In this document: positions 8,741 to 19,538 of the stretch, in pieces
Layout: the number at the start of each line of letters is the position of its first letter
How positions within the stretch are numbered: position 1 is the first letter of the stretch
Source: Plectosphaerella cucumerina
Taxonomy: Eukaryota > Ascomycota > Sordariomycetes > Glomerellales > Plectosphaerellaceae
Length of the DNA: 64,000 nucleotides
Direction: 5' to 3'
NCBI GenBank assembly: GCA_020746995.1
Contig: JAGPXD010000005.1
Span: 2,976,001-3,040,000, forward strand
The notes under the pieces: generated by a model
The model's database searches: none
What the model was told of the DNA's origin: nothing
Seen by the model: only the letters and a program-made list of their open reading frames with translations
Program-made: the position numbers and the translations under genes

Positions 8741-10351
8741 CTACCAAGCCAGCTCAACAGTCTGGCTCTCCGACTTCACATCCTCTTCCTCCTCATCTCG
8801 AAGGACTCCAATCTCGATATCGAAATACAGCGTTCCCGGCCCCGCGCTCTTCGCTATGCATTTCTGCAGCGCCGTCGCGAACCGCCGCTTCATATAAACG
8901 AGCTCATCCTCTTTACCAGCGGCGACGTCAAACTCCATCTCCAGATTCCCCGGCCCCAGCAACGTGAACCGCAAACCCTTTGCCGACGGGTCAGAGTTCA
9001 GACCTAGCGGAAGCTCCGTCCACAGGTCTGTCAGCGTCTTGTCGGTGAAGCGGCCGTTTGGCGTCCAACGGATGGGCTTGAAGCGCTGCGTCCTGGAGAT
9101 GATGTGGTAGTTGAAGTTGATCTGGGGCGGTCGTGGCATCGCCACGGCGGCCTTAGTGGGCCTCTCTACCGAGTGTGAAGAGGTGCGCCGGAACGCCTCC
9201 CCGAAGTCGCTGGGTACTGTAGCGGGGCTTGTACTCGGCGGGGGGGCTGGCGTTTCTGTTGTCTCTTGGACGGCGGGAGTGAGGGCTACAGGGCGAGACC
9301 CGCCGTTGGGGAGCCATTGATGCTCGCCCATGTCTGCCGTTTCGGCTATCATCTTTGGAGGGACCGCCGGGTGGGCTACGGCACCAGTTACTGTTTCGAG
9401 CCCTGTTGGTGTCTCTTCCGAGTTCATGTGCACGTCGGTAGACCCCCCAGCGTCCATCGAGGATGCCGGGGGATCGTGTTGCTGCGAGGGTTCTGCTTGA
9501 GAGCTGGATGTTGGGGGCTCGCTGCTCTGCATGACGAGAAGTGGGCGTGTCTGAGAGGCTATAGCCCGGACGACCTGCCAGCTGGGATCTGACCTGTCAC
9601 GGCTGGCCCTGAACTTGACGATCATGGAGGGCGGCGGTCTTGACAGTGGCCAGTCAGCATCTCCTCTCAGAGTTGGTAGGCTCGATAAGGGGAAAGGGGC
9701 TTACGACGTAGCGGATGCTTGTGGTCCTTCCGCAGCCGACGGCTCGGGATCAATGTTGATGGGGTCATCGGTACTTGAACCCAGGCCATCAGGGGATGAC
9801 TCGGCCGCAAACTCCCGTTGTTTTCTGTACTTGTTGTTGCGGTACTGCTGGAGGTTGAGCCGGAAGAAGAGCTGTATCAGCAGGGCTCTAATTCTACAGC
9901 CGAGGGAGGTGGAATGTCAGCATGTACTGTCATTTCACGGACGTTTGGGGGGAAAGGCTTACTCTTCGGCTTGGACGGAGTACACGATCCCCGAGTAGGT
10001 GTCCATCGTCTCGTCCTCTGGCCACCAAAGGGGTCCGTTGCCAGACGCGTCGAGGTAGGCGTTTGCCATCTCGAGCAAGCAGTCTTGATGAACGGTATTC
10101 TTCCACTCGTGGAGATCCCGACCTTTCATCCCACTTGACGTGACGTACTTCTTCCTGAAGGCCCGGACGTCATCGTAGAACGACTGGCTTTGGATCTTCT
10201 TGTGGTCGCCGTAGCCAAGGTTATGACGAAGTGTCGTGATTGTCGGCACCGCCGTGGCTGGAATCCGGCGAAACATCTCTTCGACTGGAAGGTAACAGAG
10301 GGCTTCAAGTCTTTCCAGTTCACCAGAAGAAAAGGAGCAAGATTCTGTCAT
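8741..10351 (-). CDS. Hypothetical protein, no recognised domain
   Basis: Three minus-strand exons, 9963-10351, 9705-9893 and 8741-9638, with clean GTAAG donors and CAAG/GTAG acceptors, give a phase-consistent 491-residue protein. The N-terminal third is mostly helical, with a GYGDHKKIQSQSFYDDVRAFRKKYV segment. The middle is low-complexity, rich in Ser, Thr, Pro and Glu. The C-terminal 120 residues look folded (INFNYHIISRTQRFKPIRW, then alternating strands), followed by an acidic EEEEDV run. No signal peptide or membrane segment is seen. I do not recognise the family, so no function is given. Divergent from the small gene at 10896. The reality of the gene rests on three exons splicing in frame and on C/G-ending codons. 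Confidence 0.65.
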
Positions 10352-10895
10352 GCAAGGAGTTCACCGGGTCCACGCAGAATGACGACTTCGCCAGAGAGAA
10401 AAGGGGCGACCGAGAAGGGACGGAAAACTTTTCTTTCGACGGGGGCTATCATCCTCCCCTACTGTCACCCTCCATCATCTTGTGGCTGATACGTACCCTT
10501 GTCCCGGGGAGGTGAAGCCGTGCCAGCGCGCGCTGCGCGAGGCAGCAACTGGTGTTGTGACAAGGCATCTGGTTGGCCACGTCCGCGTGGCCGTCCATGT
10601 TGGTCTGCGGCACAGCAATGCCAACCTGGAAGTGGAAAAAATGATACCACCACCCGGGAAATGAGAGAACTCAGAAAAAGTAACGACGAAAGCAATTCCC
10701 TGCCACCGGTGGACTGGCGGTCTGATGAGACGGGGGCTCCGACGTGCCTCCCTGGTTGCCTGGTTGGTCGTGCGACTCGTGCCATGATGGTCGCCCCTTT
10801 AAAAACGCCCGCGACTCCTCTCTCAAGACATCGCCAGCATAGTCGTCAGATCTCACACCAAAGCGCCCACGTGCTCGCCATCAAGCAAAGCTGAC
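10352..10895. promoter_or_regulatory. Divergent intergenic region
   Basis: 544 bp between the start of the minus-strand orphan gene and the small plus-strand orphan. It should contain both promoters. No TATA box or repeat is evident. Confidence 0.4.
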
Positions 10896-11479
10896 ATGGC
10901 GTTCGTCACCTTCTTCGCCAGCATGGTCTGGTACCTCACCCAGAAGACATTGGACATGATCACCACCGCGTGCATCATGGTCATCTACTTCAAGGTCTTC
11001 CCCCTATTCAGTCACACTCACCCCGCTCTTTGGACTCGAGTCGTCAGGCTCATTGCCAGGGACGATCCTGGCCCTGAACCATTCCAACACCTAGCCCCTC
11101 ACGATCGAGAAGCACCAGTCGACCAGCAGGTGCCTGTCTTCCAAGAAGAACCAGCCGACCAGCCGGTCCCCGAGGACCCAGAGGTACCAGTCAACCAGCA
11201 AGCACCTCCTTACGGACAAGTAGTCGACCAGGAAGCCCTTCGCGAAATAGCCGAAATTGATCAGCAATTGCTTCGGACAGTGCCGGTACCCTATCGCTTC
11301 AACACCGTCTACTTCAGGAACCATGATCGTGAATACGTCTTTCCCATGTACTACAAGCTCGCTCTGAACCAGGTGAGACATCTATCTGCATAGACAAGCA
11401 CCGAATCACGTTCGAGGGGACTGACAGAAACCGGCATGTGCAGAAATCCATCACCCTCACTCCACCGATCGCTCGTTGA
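10896..11479 (+). CDS. Small single-pass membrane protein, orphan
   Basis: Two exons, 10896-11372 and 11444-11479, give 170 residues; the intron has GTGAGA, a CTGAC branch site and CAG. Without splicing the frame stops at 11393 after 165 residues, so the true C-terminus is uncertain. The N-terminus is hydrophobic (about residues 2-38, with MVIYFKVFPLF) and could be a signal anchor. It is followed by an acidic, Pro/Gln/Val-rich stretch with repeated DQQVP-, DQPVP- and NQQAP-like blocks (about residues 70-115). The rest is a short folded-looking segment. I recognise no family. It could be lineage-specific; without expression data the coding status is only probable. Confidence 0.4.
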
Positions 11480-14400
11480 CCGCACGAATCGGAGACAAAT
11501 CCTCAGAATGAAGGCTGGGGTCGTGCAATGGATGCACGGTCAGGTGTCAGAGGTCAGCAGATGGATAATGAACAAGTCGCAGGGACAGCGTATGGGAAAA
11601 TGATACTTGGGGAAAGCGTGATTTGGTTTGGGTACAGCGATGATATGGGCAGGGCTGCTTGGGCAACACTTGGAATATTTGGGACGGGACGCGATGCTTA
11701 GGACAGGGCCGCGATGAGAGGACAGCACATAGACTTTAACTTAGATACCTTTTGAAATCTTCACTCCAATTAATTGGCTTCCCAGGTTTCCATTCGGGAC
11801 GAAGGATCTAATTCGCCCGCACGAGACGGCATCGGGCATTTCAAGTGGTCTCTGGGTCCGGAACGTCACACCAGGTGAGCATCCATTCGGTGAGAGAGTA
11901 CAAATTTCCTAATTGGGACTGTGTCACCACCAAGGTTAGCCAGAACACTCCCCATGCGCCCGCGATAACAGCTGCTTCGAAGTGGCCCTGCAATGATGGA
12001 AGCGTCATGAGATGCATTCGCTGTTTGCAAAAACCGACATTCGCGAATGGGTCGATGGCGTTGCGATTGCTGAGTCGGATGCTTGAGTCGGATGCAACGT
12101 CCTAGGGTGGTCTAGGTGTTGACCTGCAGGTGGGCAACCCGGAGTTCGTTCTGTGCCTCAGGTATATGTTCAGCCACAGCAGCTTCGATGGCTAACTTGA
12201 CGATGCACGAGTCTGAGCACGTGGCTGAAAGTCGGTTGCTCCATGGCCATGCCAACGTGCACGCGGCGGCTCTGGTATTGGGTGGATGCGATGCTGTGTT
12301 CGTGAACGGACTCACTAGGGTCGCGCATGCAGCGTTGCGTAGACACAAGCCCTGTGCTCAAGGCTGGCTCATACCAGTATATCAAAGCTCGGAGGCCGTC
12401 CAGTCAAATCAGCTTGATAATCCCCCGCTTGAGGTGCGAGACGGATGAGTAGGCGGTAGACGACTGCTCTCATCGGTTCCTCTCGGACAATGACCGAGGG
12501 TGTGGCGATTGACGGCGGTGAGTGTCCGATGTAGACGGTGAGCTGATGCGATATCGGAATAATGCAGTGGGATGGACGGCTGTGTCGCTCTGGGAGTATG
12601 GCGGCATCAACTCGTCCGAGCTGCTCATTCTGTCAGCACCAAGCTGGCTGACTGACTATGAGGTGATACTCGTTGAGGAGCAGGCTCATATCCAACACCA
12701 CCTGCAGCGTGGTGTGAGAAATGACCATGGGCATGTCCCTGTGAGGATTTCTCATGACAACTGTGTCGAGGTGATTAGAGGCCTGCTATGCATCGAGAAG
12801 CACCGCATGTTGTTGTTGTGATCCACGACACCACACTGGCAAGGTTGAGGCTCGCTCGAGTCGCCGCTGGGTGTTTGCACTCCAAATGGGTCCCTCGAAC
12901 GGGCGCTAGGAGATGACGGAGAGCTTCTCCAGGGACACCCTGAGATGGGATGGAGCGTCGCCAGGGGTTGAGGTCGAGTCAGCAGCAGGCGAGAGGAATC
13001 AAGCCCCTGACCGGGACAATAAAAGGGACCGTGGGTCCGGACGATTCCTCTGCGCCGTCATTTCGTGTTTGCAGGCGCTGGCGACCCCGAGGAAAATGAG
13101 GGTGTCTCCGAGCAGAATCCCCCGTCCCAGACTCCCAGGGCCCAGAGGGCGCAGGACCCTGCTTCTGCTTGCCGCTGGCCACACCACATGGGATCTGCGC
13201 CAGTGTCGAGGTGACACGCCGGGGGTCGGAGGCGCAGTGTTGCGGTCGGATCGGCCAATCTGAGTCAAGATCGGTATTCCGTGCCTGCCAAGTCACCGCT
13301 GCTCAGCGGCCGTCGTCCCCCGAGCAAGGAACCGCGGGCGAAGATGTCATGATGCATTGAGTGTCGTCGCCCGTTGGGCAGCACGGGGAGGGCCGTGTCG
13401 GCAACGCGCGTGCATATTGAAACAAGTCGCGATGCGTGTCGTACAGAGTGAGTGCGCGTCGTACGTCGTAGGGCCCTGTTTCGCGGAACGGGGATCGGAG
13501 ATGACGGGCCCCGGGGCTTTTTTCGTTGGAGGCGTGGACAGCAACCTTGTGCTTGGGAGCGTGCAGCGAGGGCCCGAGGGTCTGGCTGACTGAGATTGAG
13601 ATGGCAAGATGGAAAGTGCCCGTCACCAAAACGAACTCGGTAGGTGCCGGAAGGAGGAGCCCAGCTCCCCACCAAGCCCACCTGCCGACTTGGCACCGTC
13701 GAGATTAGCACCCGGCACCTTGGCAGCACCTTCCCAACCCTGGAAGGGCCTGGGGCGGTCTCGACATGCCTGCCCCCGGGCGTCGAGGTACCTGGGCAGC
13801 CAATCTCGAGGAATCCCATTGGCTCAGAAACCTTGCACCGCCCGCTAGATGCACTGCGGTTAGGGGCCCGTCAATTGGCCCTGCAGATTTCCATCCCATC
13901 CATCTCATCGGCCTGGCAGTTGCGACCGGGGGCCGACGAAGGTGAGTACGAGCGCGCTAGGTGCAAACCTTCATTCACCACCTACGGCCACTTTCCTCTC
14001 CTTTGGTCAAAGCCGGAGCCCATTGCGTCTCGCCATTTCCTCCCTCCCGCCTTCCACCCTTCAAGTACACATCCTAATTCACTCCACGCATCGCTCGGAA
14101 TCAATCGGTATCGCCCTGGCAGGCGCATCGCATTCAATTCGACCAAGCTCTGCAGGATTCACCAGCCGACTGAGCGAACTACCCACAACAGGACGACCGC
14201 TAGCTCACACCCGGCAACCAGCTTGCGGCCCACGGATCCACGCCACCTCAGACGACTCCAAAGTTGAGAGGCCTCGAGAGACAATCGACTTCTTCGCCGC
14301 GCGACATCACAAAGTCGTTGAAAGCCGTCTCTGCGATCTCAGGATCGGTCTCGCCCAGACGCTGACGCTGCGCTGTCCCTCGGCGACCACCAACCCCTAT

Positions 14401-14639
14401 TGCTCCTGGCTGAACACTTTTCTTGCTCAATTCTTCACCCCCAGCATCCAGCATGATGCTCCTCTGACACCAGCTTCACCTCTCTGGGTTGTGATCTCTC
14501 TCGAGAGAAACCAAGCACAGACCGTGCTCCCTTGACTCGACTCGACTCGACGTTGCGCAATTCCTTTCTTTGAAGCTTGGCAGATAATATCCAGCTCAGC
14601 CCCTCCCACTCTCCGGTTCCTATCTGGCCACCACACAAG
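11480..14639. other. Long gene-free stretch upstream of TRK transporter
   Basis: About 3.2 kb with only short or overlapping open frames on both strands, none with convincing codon use or recognisable protein. The last 700 bp are rich in short pyrimidine tracts and probably hold the TRK promoter and a long leader. A small GACTC pentamer run sits at 14534-14551. No transposon remnant was recognised. Confidence 0.5.
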
Positions 14640-17585
14640 ATGGCCGTCCCTGAGAGACTACGAAGGGCGCAGGTCTGGGTTCTCGCCCAGCTGCGCGCCG
14701 CAAAGCCCTCCTTCATGTCAAGATCGCCACACTTCAACTTCATATCGGCGCATTGTAAGGCTGCCAAGTCTCTCTCTAGCTGACTACCCAGGACTAACGC
14801 CACACCTAGACTTCTGGGTCATTAGCCTGACCATCCTGGCTTCTGTTCTCATATACGGGACGGCCGGTGGCAAGCTGGCCTACATTGACGCCCTTTTCTT
14901 CGCCAGCGGATCCAACACCCAGGCAGGTCTCAACACTGTTAATGTCAACTCTCTCAACACCTTTGCCCAGGTCTGCATCTACATCTTCACCATGACGTCC
15001 AATCCCATCACCATCCACTCGTCTGTCGTCGTTCTCCGGCTTTACTGGTTCGAGAAACACTTCCAGGATCTCGTCAAGGGCGCCCGTGCCAAGAGGGCCA
15101 CCATGTCCAAGTCGAGGGCCAAGGCACAAGACGACACGAGCCGGGCCGAGAGGGGTGTGGCCGGCCAACACATCACCCTCATGCCCAACTCGGGGTCGCG
15201 GATCACTAACGACGGCATCCTCCTCGAGAGGAAGGACAAGAACGATGGTCACGAGTCGCCCGGTAGCACCGGCACCGCCGTTCCATCTAGCGACATGGAG
15301 GACGGGCATCAGGAAACTGTCGGACCCAAACGCAACGCTACCAACGAGTCGAACGCTCCGCAGATCAGCTTTGCTCGCACAGTCACCAGAGGCGACGGCC
15401 TCAAGACATTCCCGCAAAGCCCGACGAGCGGGAAGCCCCCCATCTTGGGCCATCGCCGGCGAGACAGCAACCGGGACGAGATCCTCCGAATTCCCAACCC
15501 AAGAGATGCCGAGAAGGGCATGAAGCCTAGGCGACTTCAAGAGGGTGACGCTCCCGAGGCGGATGAAGAAGAGGACGCGAACCAGCCCGGTATGCGGAGC
15601 CCCCCGCACAGTCTGCCCAACACTCGACCCAACACGCCGCCGCCGGCCATGAACCCGCGTTCGCAAAGGAATCCTACCATCACTATTGCTGAGCCCACCA
15701 GGCGGGAGGAGCGCCCGAAGCGAGACAGGGAGACGAACGGGGACAACGAGCGACCCGAGTCCAAGCGCGACACGATCGACGAGCTCACTGAAGATGCTAC
15801 TGCCTTCGGCAACGTGCTCGAGCTGTTCAAGATCCGAAAGCCTCGCATTTTCCAGCGCGGCGACCGCAGGCACCACGTTGATAGCGATGAGGAGGAAGAC
15901 GGCGACGACCCGAGACGGAACCCCAGGGTCAGGAGGCGCACGTTCGATGTCCTTAAGGGGGCATTGACCGGCGACAAGGTCAAGGTCGAGCAGGCGCCCT
16001 ATCTCAGCTGGACGCCCACCCTTGGTCGCAACTCCCAATTCCCCGGCCTGACTATGGAGCAGCGCGAGGAGCTGGGAGGCATCGAGTTCCGCTCCTTGCG
16101 AACTCTGGCCATCATTCTCTTCTGCTACTTCTGGGGCTTCTGGATTTTCGCGTTCGTCTGCTTGCTGCCGTGGATCTACGCCAGCGGAAGCCAGCAGTAC
16201 GCTGCTGTAGTCGAAGAAGCCGGCGTGTCCAAGACCTGGTGGGGTTTCTTCACAGCCAACTCGGCCTTCCTGGATCTCGGACTCACCCTCACCCCGGATA
16301 GCATGATTTCCTTCAGCAGATCGCAGTACACTTTGATGATGATGACATTCCTCATCATTGCTGGCAACACTGGTTTCCCCGTTCTGCTGCGGGCCTTCAT
16401 CTGGATCTTGGCCAAGATTGTCCCTCGCAACAGCGGCCTCTGGGAGGAGCTCCGTTTTCTTCTTGACCACCCACGTCGCTGCTTCACCCTGCTATTCCCG
16501 GCCGGCGCTACATGGTCATTGTTCTGGATCTTGGTGGGTCTGAACCTCATCGATCTGGTGTTCTTCATTATCCTTGATGTAAGTGCTCACCGCGGCGCCT
16601 CACCTGCACTCTGGGGCATCAACTGACCTAGCACCCCACATAGCTGAACGCCGACGTCGTCAATGACCTGCCCGTCCATCTCCGGATTGTCAATGGTCTG
16701 TTCCAGGCAGCATGTACGAGGACGGCAGGCTTCTCCTCCGTCAACCTCGCTGAGCTGCACCCTGCCGTGCAGGTCTCGTACATGATGATGATGTACATTT
16801 CCGTCTTCCCTATCGCTATCTCCATCCGTCGCACAAACGTCTATGAGGAGAAGTCTCTGGGCGTCTACAACAATCAGGATGACGACGAGGTCAACGAGAA
16901 CAGCGGTGTTTCCTATGTCGGCTCTCACTTGCGACGACAGCTGTCTTTCGATCTCTGGTTCGTCTTTTTGGGCCTCTTCATTCTCTGCATCACGGAGGGC
17001 AACAAGATCCAGAGGAACGAGTTCAACGTTTACAGCGTACTCTTTGAGATCATCAGTGCTTACGGCACAGTCGGTCTCAGCCTGGGGTACACTGGCGTTG
17101 ATGCCTCGCTGTCCTCGCAGTTTTCGACGCTTGGCAAGCTTGTCATTATTGCCATGCAGATTCGTGGACGCCATCGCGGTTTGCCTTACGGTCTCGACAG
17201 AGCCGTGCTGCTTCCCAGCGCGAAACGCTTTGAGGAAGAGGCGATGGACGCTCAGCCAGGACTCGCACGGCAGGCCACTCATATGACGACGCGGACCATG
17301 CGGACGACTGGCGCAGCTTCCGGAGTGGACCCCGGGCTTTGGCGCGGAAGGAGTCGGGATAGAGGCCTCATCACTTCCTTCTTGCACCCCGGCCCACCGG
17401 TAACCCGAGGAGACCGACCGCTCTCGCGCTCGCGCAGGGGTACCATGGACTTCAACGCCCCTCGGATGGACGCAGGGCCACTGCAGCGGCGATACACGGA
17501 GCCGGCAGATGAGGAGGCCGTTAGCGATACCGAGGAAGACTTCCAGACCAGGGCCCGCCGCGTTTACACCACTCCAGCTCTCTAG
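14640..17585 (+). CDS. TRK1: TRK-type high-affinity potassium transporter
   Basis: Plasma-membrane K+ uptake protein of the TrkH/Ktr/HKT superfamily. Exons 14640-14754, 14810-16578 and 16644-17585 give 941 residues, near the usual size of fungal Trk1. The N-terminal pore repeat includes LAYIDALFFASGSNTQAGLN. It is followed by a long hydrophilic cytoplasmic loop (about residues 130-430), acidic and Arg-rich, typical of fungal TRK proteins. The second half holds further membrane segments and pore-like stretches: FFTANSAFLDLGLTL, AACTRTAGFSSVNL and SAYGTVGLSLGY. The C-terminus is basic and hydrophilic. The start was chosen as the ATG whose exon joins in phase to the first pore segment. A 3.2-kb gene-free region lies upstream. 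Confidence 0.95.
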
Positions 17586-18078
17586 AGGTCCACTGTCGTG
17601 GAGGAGACTGGCGGCACGCGTGTGCCTCATGTGAGGCGCCGAAAAATGCGCTGGAGGTTTCCAAAATGGTCCATGTGACGCGGGAATCCTTTTGTTTGTG
17701 GAGTTTACCAGGACCGGACTTTTGGGGCGGTTGTGTTTATGTTTTAGGAGTCCAAAGATGCTCGGCCACAGCACGGATACAGCATCGGTTTTGGGGCGTT
17801 GGTAGGAACTAGATCGGAGGACCTTTACCGTAGATAATTTCATCACTGGTCATGTCTATGTTTGGTCCAGGGTGACGTTTTCGAGCCAGACTGAATTTGG
17901 GCAGGTTTGAGACGGGATCTCGCTCGGTTGGGCCACTGGTATGGCAATATCACAAAAGGAGATTCTGAACAGATTGTACACTCTATTCCTGCATTGTACA
18001 GCGCCCATGGGCGGATATCATACATGTTCCACAGCTCTCTCATGCACCCTCCCGACGTCCAGTCTCGGCCACAGCCGC
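17586..18078. other. Convergent intergenic region
   Basis: 493 bp between the 3' ends of the TRK gene and the bL19m gene. It presumably contains both 3' UTRs; nothing else was seen. Confidence 0.5.
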
Positions 18079-18810
18079 CTACCGGCGTCCCGGGTGACCG
18101 CCCTTGAGGCCCTTGCCCTTGTTGCGCATGGACATCCTCTCCTTGCGCCAGGCGGAGACGAGGTGAGCGACAGAACCCATGTCGTGCTTGGGCTGGCGCA
18201 TGTAGGTGAGGCGGGCGCGGCGGGCGCGCTTGGGGCGGCGCCAGACGATGTCGATGGCGGCGACGGAGGGGGCGTAGATCTTGTGCCAGGTCTCGACGCC
18301 GACGCGCATGAGCTGGTTGCGGAGGAGGATGGCGGTGTCGACGCCGCGGCGGCGGATGGAGAGGCAGACGCCTGCGAAGGGCTCGCCGTGCTTGAGGGTG
18401 ACGAGGAGGACGTCGCCGACCTTGGCGGCGTCGGGGCGGGCGCGGTCGAAGAGGGCGGTGCGGGCGCCGGTTGGGTCGAGGCGGGCGATTTGCTTGGCTG
18501 TCAGGGCGGGGATGGGGTCGGGGAAGGTTGAGCGGATGGTCGGGAGGGGGTTGGGGAGGGCGAAGTGGCGGTGGTAGGAGATGCCGGGGGGTCTCGTGGA
18601 GGCTGTGAGGGAAGTTGTTAGCTGGGAGGATGAAGGTGATGGTGATGGAGAGAGTGACGGACCTGGCTTCGATGGCGGTGGTGTCGCGGGTGCTGATGGT
18701 GTTGCGTCGACAGCGGTGGCCATGGACCTCTGGAGGACCCTGTTTTGTCTGGTCTGGCGGAGGGCGGTCTTCAGGCAGCCGAGGGGCCGCCAGAGGGAGG
18801 AGGTGTTCAT
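18079..18810 (-). CDS. IMG1: Mitochondrial large-subunit ribosomal protein bL19m
   Basis: Component of the mitochondrial 54S ribosomal subunit. Likely exons 18663-18810 and 18079-18602 give 223 residues. The intron 18603-18662 has a GTCCGT donor, a GCTAAC branch site and CAG. It is exactly 60 nt with no in-frame stop, so the unspliced frame is also open (243 residues). The N-terminus is basic and Ser/Arg-rich, as expected for a mitochondrial presequence. The bL19 domain is clear: GDVLLVTLKHGEPFAGVCLSI, RRRGVDTAILLRN, GVETWHKIYAP and a basic RRPKRARRARLTYMR segment. It matches yeast Img1 in type. Convergent with TRK. Confidence 0.9.
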   Translation of the reverse strand: MNTSSLWRPLGCLKTALRQTRQNRVLQRSMATAVDATPSAPATPPPSKPGPSLSPSPSPSSSQLTTSLTASTRPPGISYHRHFALPNPLPTIRSTFPDPIPALTAKQIARLDPTGARTALFDRARPDAAKVGDVLLVTLKHGEPFAGVCLSIRRRGVDTAILLRNQLMRVGVETWHKIYAPSVAAIDIVWRRPKRARRARLTYMRQPKHDMGSVAHLVSAWRKERMSMRNKGKGLKGGHPGRR

Positions 18811-19538
18811 GGCGACGGGGGCGGTGGACGTGGTCCCGGTGTTGGTGATCGATGGAGGCTAATGCTGAGGTTATCGTAAGGACTTCAAAAAGTCGAGTCT
18901 GGAGAGGACTGGTGGATTGGGCGTGTGTGATTGGTCCGGAGGGGAGCTTTTGCTGGCACCGCACAGACAGGGTCTGTCGGGTGTCGACAGCTGGCAAGCT
19001 GGACCGAATGGATCCCATCTGAGTTTCAAAAACAGTAGGCTGTATTATTGCATTGCTTCTTATCAGACCAATCTTTTCATGAAGGTTTACAAAAATCACA
19101 TGATGACTTCATATCAAGGCCAGTACCTAGATGTACCTGGACAAAAAGTTATGGCTATTGCAGAGTTGATACCAACTAGCAGGAGTTCTCCATCCGACGT
19201 CGGTGCCCTGGACGACTCCCACTCAAGTGGATTGATGGGGGTCCTGACTTCTACTCCTCCACAACTCCGGGTTGGTGGGATGAATGGGGGTCCCGACTCC
19301 TCTCCCTTTCACAGCACCGGCACTTCGGCAACCATGGCCAAGAAGATCGCCATTCTTACCTCCAGTCTTGCAGCCAGGCATGTCTTCCTCTACATACTTA
19401 CCAGAAGCAGTAACCTTAAGCGCCCGCTGTCGATCGTCGGCAGCGACCTGATGAATACCATTCTGTGAAAATAGAGCGGTTCCCTTGTCCCTGCCACTCT
19501 CATGGCCTCAACCTTGATCCAACAGCAGCGTCGTCGCA
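18811..19538. promoter_or_regulatory. Divergent intergenic region
   Basis: 728 bp between the bL19m start and the secreted Sde182-like gene. It probably contains both promoters. No clear element or repeat was found. Confidence 0.4.

Noticed and set aside
13265..13819. Minus-strand 184-codon frame in the TRK upstream region
   Set aside because: Composition is Arg/Pro/Ser-rich without family resemblance, splice support or coding bias, and other frames overlap it.
14806..16470. Long antisense open frame (554 codons) opposite the TRK gene
   Set aside because: It lies entirely within the well-supported TRK coding exon. Its residues have no family pattern, and G/C-ending codons on the sense strand readily leave the antisense strand open.
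17843..19099. Minus-strand frame of 418 codons over bL19m
   Set aside because: It overlaps bL19m in another frame, and much of it is a Pro/Arg-rich run produced by the GC-rich sense codons. bL19m has recognisable domain motifs.
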